Shown here: positions 15,429 through 24,390 of the stretch, piece by piece
Numbering within the stretch: position 1 is the stretch's first letter
How the letters are laid out: the number at the start of each line of letters is the position of its first letter
Assembly (NCBI GenBank): GCA_937924855.1
Contig: CALEYQ010000019.1
Coordinates: forward strand, 7,335-71,334
Source: an uncultured Bacteroidota bacterium
Lineage (GTDB): Bacteria; Bacteroidota; Bacteroidia; JADZBD01
Reading direction: 5' to 3'
Length of the DNA stretch: 64,000 nucleotides
The notes under the pieces: generated by a model
What the model was told of the DNA's origin: nothing
Database searches by the model: none
What the model saw: the letters and a program-made list of their open reading frames with translations, nothing else
Made by a program: the position numbers and the translations under genes

Positions 15429-16934
15429 ATGGATCACAATCTCCAGCTTTTTAATACCCTTTCCGGCAAAAAGGAGGCCTTTAAACCCATCAATCCTCCC
15501 TATGTGGGAATGTATGTCTGTGGCCCTACCGTATACAATGATGTGCATCTTGGCAATTGCCGTACCTTCATTTCCTTCGATATTATATTTCGCTATTTGA
15601 TGCACCTGGGATATAAGGTGAGGTATGTCAGAAATATTACCGATGCCGGACATCTGGAAGGTGACGCCGATGAAGGCGAAGACAAAATATCCAAAAAGGC
15701 CCGCCTCGATAAGTTGGAACCCATGGAAATTGTTCAGAAGTACAGTTTGGGCTTCCATGAGGTAATGCAAAAATTTAATACGCTTCCTCCTTCGATTGAA
15801 CCTACCGCCACCGGTCATATTTGCGAACAGATTGAAATGACCAAAAAAATTATTGAACGGGGCTTTGCCTATGTGGTAAACGGCTCGGTTTATTTTGACG
15901 TGGAAAAGTACTGGAAGGAAAACAATTACGGGGAATTGTCGAACCGAAAAATGGAAGATCTGCTGGCTAATACCCGCGACCTTGACGGACAGGACGAGAA
16001 AAAGGGAAGACTGGATTTCGCGTTGTGGATAAAGGCTAAGCCATCCCACATTATGCGCTGGCCTTCTCCCTGGGGCGAAGGATTTCCCGGCTGGCACATC
16101 GAATGCTCGGCCATGAGTACCAAATACCTGGGTGAAACCTTTGATATTCATGGAGGAGGAATGGATCTTATTCCCACCCACCATACCAATGAAATTGCCC
16201 AGAATATTGCCTGTTCCGGTCACCCGCCTGTGCGTTACTGGCTTCATGCAAACATGCTTACCGTAAATGGAGTCCGGATGTCGAAAAGTGCCGGAAACGG
16301 ATTTCTTCCCGGCGAATTGTTTGAAGGTTCCCACCCACTTCTTGAAAAAGCCTACGATCCCATCTCCGTAAAATTTTTCATGCTTCAAACGCATTACCGT
16401 TCTACCCTCGACTTTTCCAACGAGGCCCTGCAGGCTTCCGAAAAAGGATTTCAGCGCCTGATAAAAGCCGTTGGGTTGCTGGATTCACTGAAAGCCTCAG
16501 GCACTTCGGATGTTGATATCCAAAAAATAATTGGCGATACCTACGCCGCCATGAACGATGATTTTAATACTCCTCTGGCGCTGGCGGCCTTGTTTGACGG
16601 AGTTAAAATAATTAATTCCGTTAATGACGGGAAACTGAAACTGAACGCCGGTGATCTGGAAAAGCTGAAAAGTCATTTTAATCATTTTGTTTTTGATGTA
16701 TTCGGCCTCAAAAAAAATCTGTCCTCAGCCGATGGGGAAACCCAACCCGGGCTTTTGGTGGCCGATGGACTCATTCAGCTGCTTCTTGAATTGCGAAATG
16801 AAGCCAAGGCAAAAAAAGACTATGCCGCCTCTGATAAAATTCGGGATGAACTCCTGAAAATGGGAATTAAAGTGGTAGATACAAAAGCCGGTTCCTCCTG
16901 GGAAATTGAAAAAAAAGACCTCACGCATGATTAA
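15429..16934 (+). CDS. cysS: cysteine--tRNA ligase
   Basis: 501 residues, class I synthetase. Zinc ligands sit in MYVCGPTVYNDVHLGNCR, which also holds the HIGH-like HLGN; further zinc residues are in GWHIECSAMS and GGGMDLIPTHHTNE. The KMSKS loop is RMSKSAGN. The C-terminal DALR-like part ends in AASDKIRDELLKMGIKV. The gene charges tRNA-Cys. Its 3' end overlaps the following lipoprotein gene by eight bases. Confidence 0.98.
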   Translation: MDHNLQLFNTLSGKKEAFKPINPPYVGMYVCGPTVYNDVHLGNCRTFISFDIIFRYLMHLGYKVRYVRNITDAGHLEGDADEGEDKISKKARLDKLEPMEIVQKYSLGFHEVMQKFNTLPPSIEPTATGHICEQIEMTKKIIERGFAYVVNGSVYFDVEKYWKENNYGELSNRKMEDLLANTRDLDGQDEKKGRLDFALWIKAKPSHIMRWPSPWGEGFPGWHIECSAMSTKYLGETFDIHGGGMDLIPTHHTNEIAQNIACSGHPPVRYWLHANMLTVNGVRMSKSAGNGFLPGELFEGSHPLLEKAYDPISVKFFMLQTHYRSTLDFSNEALQASEKGFQRLIKAVGLLDSLKASGTSDVDIQKIIGDTYAAMNDDFNTPLALAALFDGVKIINSVNDGKLKLNAGDLEKLKSHFNHFVFDVFGLKKNLSSADGETQPGLLVADGLIQLLLELRNEAKAKKDYAASDKIRDELLKMGIKVVDTKAGSSWEIEKKDLTHD

Positions 16935-17889
16935 TTATTCCGTTCGCCTTGCCGGCCTCATCCTGATTGCGGCACTGTTTAACGCTTGCGGAACGGAAAC
17001 CATTGACGAGGATCCCGATCATGGAAAAGTCAAAGTGCTTCTTTCAAAAGCTCCTCAATTCAACGAAGATTCCGCCTATTTTTTTATTGAACGACAGGTT
17101 GGTTTCGGCCCACGGGTTCCCCTGACCAAACCTCATGAACAATGTCATTTGTTCCTCGACAGCATGATGCGTGCTTATGGATTTGAAATTTTTCCCAATA
17201 AGGGAACCGTAATCGGATACGACGGAAAGCGGATTCCCCTGAAAAACATTGTAGCTTCCTTCCGACCCGAACTGAAAAAAAGAATTTTACTTGCTGCGCA
17301 TTGGGATACCCGGCCCATGGCCGACCGGGATACCGAGAACAAAGACAAGCCCATTGAAGGAGCCAACGACGGAGCCAGTGGGGTAGCGGTTCTCCTGGAA
17401 ATAGCCAGAAACATCCAGAAAAAACCCCTCACCAACATTGGCATCGACATAATATTTTTTGATATGGAAGATTACGGAACCGTTTATTGCCAGGGTTCCG
17501 AATGGTGGTCGAAGTACCCCCATAAACAAAATTATACGGCCAGTTACGGAATTCTGCTGGATATGGTGGGAGCCAAAGGAGCTACTTTTCCGGTAGAGGG
17601 AAATTCTAAAAGATACGCGGCACATGTTATTCAAAAAGTGTGGGGAACCGCCGAGAAACTCGGCTACGGATCTTTTTTCGTACGAAATGAAGTACAAGCC
17701 ATTACCGATGATCATTACAACATGAATGTTTTTGCCGGAATTCCCACCATCGATATCGTGCATATGGATCCTTCAACCTCTGATTTCGGTCCCTTCCATC
17801 ACCGGCATGCCGATAACCTTAGCATAATCGATAAAAAAACATTAAAAGCCGTGGGGCAAACCGTTATGGAGGTGATTTATTCAGAATGA
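16927..17889 (+). CDS. M28 family lipoprotein, glutaminyl-peptide cyclotransferase-like
   Basis: 320 residues from ATG 16927; the longer frame from TTG 16906 is rejected because this start gives a proper lipoprotein signal with Cys21 (LFNACG). The zinc-hydrolase core shows LAAHWDTRPMADRD, EGANDGASGVAVLLE, FFDMEDYG and TIDIVHMDP, as in M28 peptidases and glutaminyl cyclases. Family relatives cyclise N-terminal glutamine to pyroglutamate, a modification common on exported Bacteroidota proteins after signal cleavage. That role fits a membrane-anchored periplasmic enzyme but is inference. It overlaps cysS by eight bases and polA by four. Confidence 0.85.
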   Translation: MINYSVRLAGLILIAALFNACGTETIDEDPDHGKVKVLLSKAPQFNEDSAYFFIERQVGFGPRVPLTKPHEQCHLFLDSMMRAYGFEIFPNKGTVIGYDGKRIPLKNIVASFRPELKKRILLAAHWDTRPMADRDTENKDKPIEGANDGASGVAVLLEIARNIQKKPLTNIGIDIIFFDMEDYGTVYCQGSEWWSKYPHKQNYTASYGILLDMVGAKGATFPVEGNSKRYAAHVIQKVWGTAEKLGYGSFFVRNEVQAITDDHYNMNVFAGIPTIDIVHMDPSTSDFGPFHHRHADNLSIIDKKTLKAVGQTVMEVIYSE

Positions 17890-20675
17890 AAACGGACAAA
17901 AAACTATTTCTGCTCGATGCTTTTGCCCTTATCTACCGGGCATATTTTGCGTTTTCCAATAATCACAGGGTTAATTCCAAAGGACTAAACACTTCGGCAA
18001 TTTTCGGCTTCACCAATACCCTCCTGGATGTTTTGAAAAAAGAAAAACCCAGTCACATTGCTGTGGTTTTCGATACGGCCGAACCCACCGTGCGCCATGA
18101 GGCTTTTGAAGATTACAAAGCCCAGCGTGAGGATATTCCGGAAGATATTGTTCTTGCCATCCCTTTTATTCAAAGAATAATTGAAGGGTTTAATATTCCG
18201 GTGCTTAGTTTGGATGGTTATGAGGCTGATGATGTTATCGGAACCCTTGCCAAAAAAGCAGAAAAGGAAGGTTTCATTACTTATATGATGACGCCCGACA
18301 AAGATTATGGCCAATTGGTTTCTGAAAACATTTTTATTTACCGGCCCGCACGCGGAGGAGGTCAGGCCGAAGTGCTGGGCCCGAAAGAAGTTTGTGAGAA
18401 ATGGCAAATTAAAAATGTAGATCAGCTGATCGACATTCTGGGACTTATGGGCGATTCGGTTGATAATATTCCCGGTATTCCCGGTGTGGGAGAGAAGACC
18501 GCCATTCAATTGATTCGTGATTACGGCTCTATTGATAACCTTTATAAAGACACTTCCGGACTCAAAGGAAAACTAAAGGAAAAGGTCGAAAATAATAAAG
18601 ATCTGGCCCTGCAGTCGAGAATGCTCGCCACCATTATTTGTGATGTGCCCATTGAATTCGATGAAACATCGCTGCGACTGGATCCTCCCGACAAAGAAAA
18701 ACTCATGGAAGTTTTTCAGGAGCTTGAGTTCAGAACCCTGGCAGCAAAGGTTTTTTCCCAGGATAATGGAAACAGTGAAGTTGACCGGGATTTATTCGGC
18801 AACCCACTGGCTCAGTCCCTGACTGAAAATTCGCCACCGGAATCTGAAATGGTTCCCACCCTGAAAACCCTGGCCGATGTTACAACAGATTATAAGATTG
18901 CCAACACCGAGAGTGATATTTCCGGCCTGTTACTCATTTTAAATGCTGCCGACACCTTTTGTTTTGATTCCGAAACCACCGGACTCGATCCCCTGAAGGA
19001 TGAAATCATTGGCATTTCCTTTTCCGTAAAAATGGGGGAGGCCTGGTATGTTCCCGTTCCTGAGGGAAAAGAACAAGCACGATCCTTTCTTCAACAGTTT
19101 GAACCCGTTTTTTCCGATCCGAATAAAACAATGGTCGGACAGAACATTAAGTTCGATATGGCCATGGTGCTCAGCTATGGTATCGAAATAAAAAACAAAT
19201 TGTTCGATACCATGGTTGCCCATTATCTTATTCGGCCGGATATGCGGCACAGCATGGATTTGCTGGCCGAAACATATCTTAACTATTCGCCTGTTTCCAT
19301 TACCTCGCTCATTGGAAAAAAAGGCAAAGATCAGCTGAGCATGAAAGATGTTCCGCTGAAAGACATTGCTGTTTATGCCGCAGAAGATGCCGATGTTACA
19401 TTACAGCTGTATCATGTTTTTAAACCCATGCTTGCTGAGTGCGGAGCTGAAAAAATTTTCTACGAAATTGAATCTCCCCTGATCCCGGTTTTATGCCGGA
19501 TGGAATTTGAAGGCATTAAATTAGATACAGGAGTATTGGGAGAACTTTCAAAAATTCTGGAAGCCGAAGCCGCTGAAAGAGAAAAAGAAGTTTTTGAATT
19601 AGCCGGGATGAAGTTTAATATTTCTTCACCCAAACAGGTAGGCGATGTTTTGTTTGGTGCCCTTCGCATTGTGGAAAATCCAAAAAAAACCAAAACGGGA
19701 CAGTTTGCCACGGGCGAGGATGTGCTGGACAAGCTCAGGGGGAAGCATCCGATCGTAGATAAAATCCTGGAGTTTCGGGAACTTCAAAAACTTAAAAACA
19801 CTTATGTTGATGCCCTCCCTCAATTAGTGGATCCCGGAACCGGCCGCCTTCATACTACCTTTAATCAGGTTGTGGCAGTTACCGGACGACTCAGCTCCGA
19901 TAATCCCAACCTTCAAAATATACCCATCCGGACAGAGAAGGGAAGGGAAATAAGAAAAGCATTCGTTCCGGGATCGGAAGATTTTGTTTTGCTTTCAGCA
20001 GATTATTCTCAGATAGAACTGCGAATCATGGCCCACATGAGTAAAGACCAGGGCATGATGGAAGCGTTTAAAGAAGGATTGGACATTCACACCGCTACAG
20101 CGGCCAAAGTATTTCATGTGGAGCTTGATAAAGTAGATGCTGAAATGCGCCGCAAGGCCAAGATGGTGAACTTTGGTATTATTTACGGGATTTCAGCTTT
20201 TGGACTGGCCGAGCGTCTTAGCATTCCAAGAGCGGAAGCAAAGGAAATTATAGATAATTACTTTACCCAATATCCCGGTATCCGCAACTACATGGATCAG
20301 GGCATTGAAAATGCAAAGGCGAAAGGATATGTGGAAACTATTCTTGGCAGGCGACGCTACCTCCCTGATATTCATTCCTCCAATCAAACCGTACGGGGAT
20401 TTGCGGAAAGAAATGCCATCAACGCACCCATTCAGGGAAGCGCTGCCGATATGATTAAAATTGCCATGGTCAGCATCGACGCTGCCTTGAGAACACAAAA
20501 ACTGAAAACAAAAATGTTGCTTCAGGTGCATGATGAACTTGTGTTTGACGTGCATAAAAAAGAACTTGATACCATTAAGCCCCTGGTAAAGGAACTAATG
20601 GAAAAAGCACTCCCTCTGGATATCCCGGTGCTCGCTGAAGTGGGAACCGGACCAAACTGGCTGGAGGCCCACTAG
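17886..20675 (+). CDS. polA: DNA polymerase I
   Basis: 929 residues, full length. The N-terminal 5'-3' nuclease (1-~290) has LDAFALIYRAYFAF and GYEADDVIGTLA. The 3'-5' exonuclease keeps its D-x-E at about residue 356 (FDSETTGLDP) and later IAVYAAEDADVT, so proofreading looks intact. The polymerase domain has motif A SADYSQIELRIMAHMS (about 702), motif B RRKAKMVNFGIIYG (about 756) and motif C LQVHDELVF (about 880). It does Okazaki-fragment processing and repair. It begins inside the stop of the preceding gene (ATGA). Confidence 0.98.
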   Translation: MKTDKKLFLLDAFALIYRAYFAFSNNHRVNSKGLNTSAIFGFTNTLLDVLKKEKPSHIAVVFDTAEPTVRHEAFEDYKAQREDIPEDIVLAIPFIQRIIEGFNIPVLSLDGYEADDVIGTLAKKAEKEGFITYMMTPDKDYGQLVSENIFIYRPARGGGQAEVLGPKEVCEKWQIKNVDQLIDILGLMGDSVDNIPGIPGVGEKTAIQLIRDYGSIDNLYKDTSGLKGKLKEKVENNKDLALQSRMLATIICDVPIEFDETSLRLDPPDKEKLMEVFQELEFRTLAAKVFSQDNGNSEVDRDLFGNPLAQSLTENSPPESEMVPTLKTLADVTTDYKIANTESDISGLLLILNAADTFCFDSETTGLDPLKDEIIGISFSVKMGEAWYVPVPEGKEQARSFLQQFEPVFSDPNKTMVGQNIKFDMAMVLSYGIEIKNKLFDTMVAHYLIRPDMRHSMDLLAETYLNYSPVSITSLIGKKGKDQLSMKDVPLKDIAVYAAEDADVTLQLYHVFKPMLAECGAEKIFYEIESPLIPVLCRMEFEGIKLDTGVLGELSKILEAEAAEREKEVFELAGMKFNISSPKQVGDVLFGALRIVENPKKTKTGQFATGEDVLDKLRGKHPIVDKILEFRELQKLKNTYVDALPQLVDPGTGRLHTTFNQVVAVTGRLSSDNPNLQNIPIRTEKGREIRKAFVPGSEDFVLLSADYSQIELRIMAHMSKDQGMMEAFKEGLDIHTATAAKVFHVELDKVDAEMRRKAKMVNFGIIYGISAFGLAERLSIPRAEAKEIIDNYFTQYPGIRNYMDQGIENAKAKGYVETILGRRRYLPDIHSSNQTVRGFAERNAINAPIQGSAADMIKIAMVSIDAALRTQKLKTKMLLQVHDELVFDVHKKELDTIKPLVKELMEKALPLDIPVLAEVGTGPNWLEAH

Positions 20676-20723
20676 GCTGTAAAGAACTGATAATCAATAA
20701 TTTTCAATTATTTTTTGCGAACC

Positions 20724-20750
20724 TGTAACAAACAAAGGGCCCAATTCGTC
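20724..20750 (+). promoter_or_regulatory. ECF-type promoter of the sigma-factor operon
   Basis: TGTAACAA (20724-20731), a 15-base gap and CGTC (20747-20750). The same pair with the same gap stands before the third gene of the operon (22299-22325). AAC-type -35 and CGTC -10 elements are typical of ECF sigma promoters. The start codon is 13 bases after CGTC, so the leader is very short. Confidence 0.7.
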
Positions 20751-20763
20751 CTACCTTTAGCCC

Positions 20764-21246
20764 ATGAGTCCCGGTGAGTATAACCAATGTGTAGATCTGT
20801 TTGCAGACCGCCTGTTCCGGTTCTTGCTTAAAAGTGTCCGGGATGAAGATCTTGCGAAGGATCTTGTTCAGGACACCTTTGAAAAGGCCTGGCTAAACCA
20901 CGAAGACATTCCTTTTTTAAAGGCGAAATCATGGTTGTTTACCACCGGATACCGGACGATGATAGATGGAATCAGAAGAGGAAAGAAAATGGTGAACATG
21001 GAGGTAATGCCGGAAGTTTTTGCCGGAAACATGCCGGAGCCCGATTTGAAAAAGCAACTCAGGCTTGCTTTGGAAAAACTTCCCGACATACAGCGCTCGG
21101 TTATTTTATTGCGCGATTTTGAAGGGTATGACTATAAAGAAATAGGGGAGATAACGGGCTTGACCGAATCGCAGGTAAAGGTGTATATATTCCGGGGGCG
21201 GACGGCCTTAAAAAAGTTTCTCGTTTCAATGGATAATCTGATATGA
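20764..21246 (+). CDS. ECF RNA polymerase sigma factor
   Basis: 160 residues with region 2 (about 8-75: DEDLAKDLVQDTFEKAWLN, AKSWLFTTGYRTMID) and region 4 (about 100-155: LEKLPDIQRSVILLRDFEGYDYKEIGEITG and SQVKVYIFRGRTALKK). It directs RNA polymerase to an alternative promoter set. The next gene overlaps by four bases and looks like its membrane anti-sigma partner. The repeated TGTAACAA-N15-CGTC motif before this gene and before 22347 points to an autoregulated operon. Confidence 0.95.
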   Translation: MSPGEYNQCVDLFADRLFRFLLKSVRDEDLAKDLVQDTFEKAWLNHEDIPFLKAKSWLFTTGYRTMIDGIRRGKKMVNMEVMPEVFAGNMPEPDLKKQLRLALEKLPDIQRSVILLRDFEGYDYKEIGEITGLTESQVKVYIFRGRTALKKFLVSMDNLI

Positions 21247-22292
21247 TGGAAATCAACAAAGAAAATATTAATAAATGGCTGCAAGATCTGGAGGCAGGTA
21301 AGCTGAATCCGGAACAGGAAGAGGCAGTTTATTTATTTCTTGAGAACCATCCTGATTTTATCCCCGAAACCCATATTCACTCCCTTACGGAAGCTTTTTC
21401 CGAAAATCCTGTTTTTGATGGAAAGGAAAATCTGAAAGTATCGGTACAAGAACAAACCTATGCCGAATATCTCATTATTGGGAAAGCAGAAAATATTTTG
21501 AGCGAAGAAGAGGAAGATCACCTTAAGAAGATATTTGTTATAAATCCGGTTTTAAAGCAAGACCTGGAATGGTATTTAAAAACGCGGATTGTTTCTGAAG
21601 AAATTGAGTACCCCTTTAAGGAGCAATTATACAGGGAAGAAAAAGTTTTTTCCCTGATGCCTGTGCTTCGCATGGCGGCTGCTTTTTTGTTGCTGGCCGG
21701 ATTAGGCAGTTTGCTTTACTTTTTTGTTTTTCAGAATCCCGGAAATTTTGCCTTACGCGGTGAATCGTTCTCTTCGCCTGCTGAAAAATTCCGGGGTAGG
21801 TATGTGCAAAATTTCTCCGGAAAGGAAACAAAAGAAAATAATTTTGAAAGGTCCGGAAAAGCCCAGCGCCCCCGCACAGTTTTATACGCCTCCGGCAATC
21901 AGGTAAAGTGGGTGAAACAGGATATTGATCCTTTAAATACTTTTTCATTGGCCCGCCATTCCAATCCGAGGTTACCTCTTTTTATCTCACCGGAGAATCC
22001 CGAAATTCTGGCTCTCACCCGGTCCCGCAATGAAGAATTAATAAATCGTACTGAGCCGGAGGAAGTACTTGTAAATGAAGTTTCCGGAGAAGCGCTTATG
22101 TCTGAAGTAAAATCCTTTATTTCGGGTGAGCCTGAAAATAAAGTAAAATGGTATCATTTTGCCGCCCTTGCCGGCAAAGGACTTTCAAAAATGACGGGCC
22201 GTCCTTTTAAAATTTACCGCCTGGAATCCGATGCCGAGGAAGATGGTTTGAAAATAGTAGCGGGCAATTATATAATTACAAGAAAAAATTAA
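21243..22292 (+). CDS. putative membrane anti-sigma factor
   Basis: 349 residues, not a family I can name firmly. An acidic cytoplasmic N-terminal part (about 1-138) contains two similar segments beginning NKWLQDLEAGKLNPEQEEAVYLFLENHPDF and, less clearly, AEYLIIGKAENILSEEEEDHLKKIF; these are cut here to show position only (about 11-40 and 75-100). One transmembrane helix follows (about 142-161, AAAFLLLAGLGSLLYFFVF). The remainder would be periplasmic. Gene order (overlapping start after an ECF sigma gene) and topology fit a transmembrane anti-sigma factor; this is inference. Confidence 0.65.
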   Translation: MMEINKENINKWLQDLEAGKLNPEQEEAVYLFLENHPDFIPETHIHSLTEAFSENPVFDGKENLKVSVQEQTYAEYLIIGKAENILSEEEEDHLKKIFVINPVLKQDLEWYLKTRIVSEEIEYPFKEQLYREEKVFSLMPVLRMAAAFLLLAGLGSLLYFFVFQNPGNFALRGESFSSPAEKFRGRYVQNFSGKETKENNFERSGKAQRPRTVLYASGNQVKWVKQDIDPLNTFSLARHSNPRLPLFISPENPEILALTRSRNEELINRTEPEEVLVNEVSGEALMSEVKSFISGEPENKVKWYHFAALAGKGLSKMTGRPFKIYRLESDAEEDGLKIVAGNYIITRKN

Positions 22293-22298
22293 CCGGCC

Positions 22299-22325
22299 TG
22301 TAACAATCCGAGGAGCCTGTTCGTC
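22299..22325 (+). promoter_or_regulatory. second ECF-type promoter, before the adhesin-head/barrel gene
   Basis: TGTAACAA (22299-22306), 15 bases, CGTC (22322-22325), identical in elements and spacing to 20724-20750. It would give the third gene extra, sigma-dependent transcription. Confidence 0.7.
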
Positions 22326-22346
22326 ATAGGTTAAAAGATAAAAATT

Positions 22347-23714
22347 ATGAAAAAAGCAATCCTGTTAACGGCAATATTCTTTGGAGTGAGTTTCCTGGTA
22401 ATTGCCCAGAAAGAAGAAATCAGAACCCTTGAACCGTTCAATGAGATATCGGCTTCCGGTGGAGTGAAAATTGTTTTAATCCCGGGTGAGAGCGAAAAGG
22501 TTGAACTCAAAGGGGAGAATGAATCAGATCTGAAAATGATAAAAACTCCTGTAAATGGAGGTAAGCTCATGGTAAGTGCCGACGGAAAAACTTCGGATAA
22601 GGTTACCATAGAAGTGTATTATAAAAATTTATCGGCTGTGCAGGTTACAGGCACGGGAAAAGTAAATACCCGGGGTCCGATAAAATCTCCAAAGTTTAAG
22701 GTTGAAGTTACAGGTGCATCAAACGCCAATCTGGAACTGCAATGCGATCAGACGGATGTAAATCTTTCCGGCGCCAGCAACATTACCCTGAGTGGTAAAT
22801 CTTCCGATCTTAATGCGCATATCACCGGGGCCAGCGGTTTGAAGGCTCAGGATCTGGATAATCAAAACGCAAGCATGTTCCTTACCGGAGCAAGTTCAGC
22901 CAAAGTGGCTCCCAAAGGAAAATTGCAGGGCTCGCTTACCGGAGCTTCAAGTCTGAAATACTATTCCGATCCCGCCGAAAAGGAAATTAATGTAACCGGT
23001 TCTTCCTCCGTTAAAAAAGCCGGTGAAGGTGATGATAAAAGCGGGCAATCCAAAGGCAAGTGGGATATCAAGAAATTCAGGGAAGATGATTTTAAACACT
23101 GGGCAGGATTTGAAATGGGAGTAAACGGATATCTGGGAAGCTCCGGATCGGTTTCCTTATCGCCCCTGCAGGAAAATTTTGACCTGAATTATGCCCGGTC
23201 ATTAAATTTCAATCTCAATATCATAGAACACGATTTTAACTTGTGGAAAAACAGATTAAATCTGGTAACCGGACTAGGGTTCTCCTGGAATAATTATGGC
23301 TTCCGCCGTAACATTACCCTGGATCCCAATTCCAGTTTCACCTTTGCCTCCATTGATTCGGGCATCAATTATACCCGCAATAAACTGCGCACCTCCTCGC
23401 TCACCCTGCCCTTGTTGCTTGAGTTTAATGCAAGCGATAATCCCGATAAAACCTTTCACCTCGCCGCAGGGATTACCGGCAGCTGGGTGTTCAGAGCAAA
23501 AACCCTTCAGGAATTTAATGCCAACGGGTATAATATTTCGGTTGAAAGAAGAGACGATTACAACATTAATCCTTTTCAATATGCTGCTACGGTCAGACTT
23601 GGGGTAGGAGATTTCACACTCTATGCCAACTACGGATTATCAACCCTTTTTGAAAAAAACAAAGGAACCGATTTAAATCCCTTTTCGATAGGATTACGAA
23701 TCATACCTTTTTAA
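22347..23714 (+). CDS. DUF2807 adhesin-head domain fused to an outer-membrane barrel
   Basis: 455 residues with a signal peptide (1-20, ending VIAQ). Residues about 25-225 are a DUF2807 (auto-transporter adhesin head, GIN) domain: FNEISASGGVKIVLIPGE, then a right-handed ladder with repeated TGAS steps (VTGASNANLEL, LSGASNITLSG, ITGASGLKAQ, LTGASSAKVA, LTGASSLKYY). A charged linker leads to a C-terminal barrel (about 255-455) ending in aromatic strands (FSIGLRIIPF). It is the terminal gene of the ECF operon with its own matching promoter, so it is likely an envelope-stress or surface target of this sigma factor. Exact role unknown. Confidence 0.8.
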   Translation: MKKAILLTAIFFGVSFLVIAQKEEIRTLEPFNEISASGGVKIVLIPGESEKVELKGENESDLKMIKTPVNGGKLMVSADGKTSDKVTIEVYYKNLSAVQVTGTGKVNTRGPIKSPKFKVEVTGASNANLELQCDQTDVNLSGASNITLSGKSSDLNAHITGASGLKAQDLDNQNASMFLTGASSAKVAPKGKLQGSLTGASSLKYYSDPAEKEINVTGSSSVKKAGEGDDKSGQSKGKWDIKKFREDDFKHWAGFEMGVNGYLGSSGSVSLSPLQENFDLNYARSLNFNLNIIEHDFNLWKNRLNLVTGLGFSWNNYGFRRNITLDPNSSFTFASIDSGINYTRNKLRTSSLTLPLLLEFNASDNPDKTFHLAAGITGSWVFRAKTLQEFNANGYNISVERRDDYNINPFQYAATVRLGVGDFTLYANYGLSTLFEKNKGTDLNPFSIGLRIIPF

Positions 23715-23738
23715 TAAATTCCAAACATCCCCGCAGAA

Positions 23739-23767
23739 ACAGGAGCCCTGAAGCTCCTGTTTTTTTT
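23739..23767 (+). terminator. terminator of the ECF operon
   Basis: ACAGGAGC, a six-base loop, GCTCCTGT and at least seven T. Confidence 0.92.
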
Positions 23768-23779
23768 ATTTTTACCCCA

Positions 23780-24316
23780 GTGGAAGATTTCTCTGTAAAA
23801 ATATCTGAAAGCCTTTCTCTTGAGATTCATCAACCGGGAGATATTGAACATCTTGTAAAGTATCTGAACGATCCCGAAGTGTATCGAAATACGCTAAAAA
23901 TTCCATTTCCCTATACCGCTAAGGATGCCGCTGATTTTTTCAAGCTAACGGTAAATGCCAGAGTTGAGTCGGGAAGAAATATGCACTGGAAAATTAATAA
24001 AGCCGGGACAGGACTGATTGGCGGATTGGGACTTCATGGGGCGTATCCCGGTTCAATGCACAAAGAGGAATTTGGTTACTGGCTTTCAGCCCCATTTCGT
24101 GGCCAGGGATTAATGACAGAAGTGCTTATGAAGTTCTGTCCTTATATTATGGCTGAATATGGTTATACACGCCTCGAAGCTCCTGTTTTTTCTTTTAATA
24201 CGGCTTCTGCAAAGGTGTTGATGAAATGCGGTTTTCAAGAGGAGGGAATGCTCCGAAAGGCATATTTAAAAGATGGGCAATTTATCGATGCCCGCCTGTT
24301 TGCCAAAGTCATTTAA
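23780..24316 (+). CDS. GNAT family N-acetyltransferase (RimJ/RimL-like)
   Basis: 178 residues from GTG 23780, right after the upstream terminator. The acetyl-CoA region shows GYWLSAPFRGQGLMTEVL and SFNTASAKVLMKCGFQEEGMLRKAYLKDGQF, typical of ribosomal-protein-type acetyltransferases. The substrate (amine of a protein, peptide or small molecule) cannot be told. There is no close functional partner; the carboxylase gene follows 74 bases on. Confidence 0.9.
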   Translation: MEDFSVKISESLSLEIHQPGDIEHLVKYLNDPEVYRNTLKIPFPYTAKDAADFFKLTVNARVESGRNMHWKINKAGTGLIGGLGLHGAYPGSMHKEEFGYWLSAPFRGQGLMTEVLMKFCPYIMAEYGYTRLEAPVFSFNTASAKVLMKCGFQEEGMLRKAYLKDGQFIDARLFAKVI

Positions 24317-24390
24317 CACCCCTTTTTTTAATCTCTTTTAATTTTTTTGGATTGGCATATCCAATATCTTTACGCCTAATTTTAGACGGC

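Noticed and set aside
15381..16394. A 337-codon open frame antisense to cysS
   Set aside because: It mirrors a certain gene's codon pattern, has no promoter or recognisable domain, and its protein is low in normal residue patterns.
24226..24390. N-terminal extension of the carboxylase beta subunit
   Set aside because: It overlaps the acetyltransferase gene in another frame and resembles no carboxylase; ATG 24391 gives the family's length.
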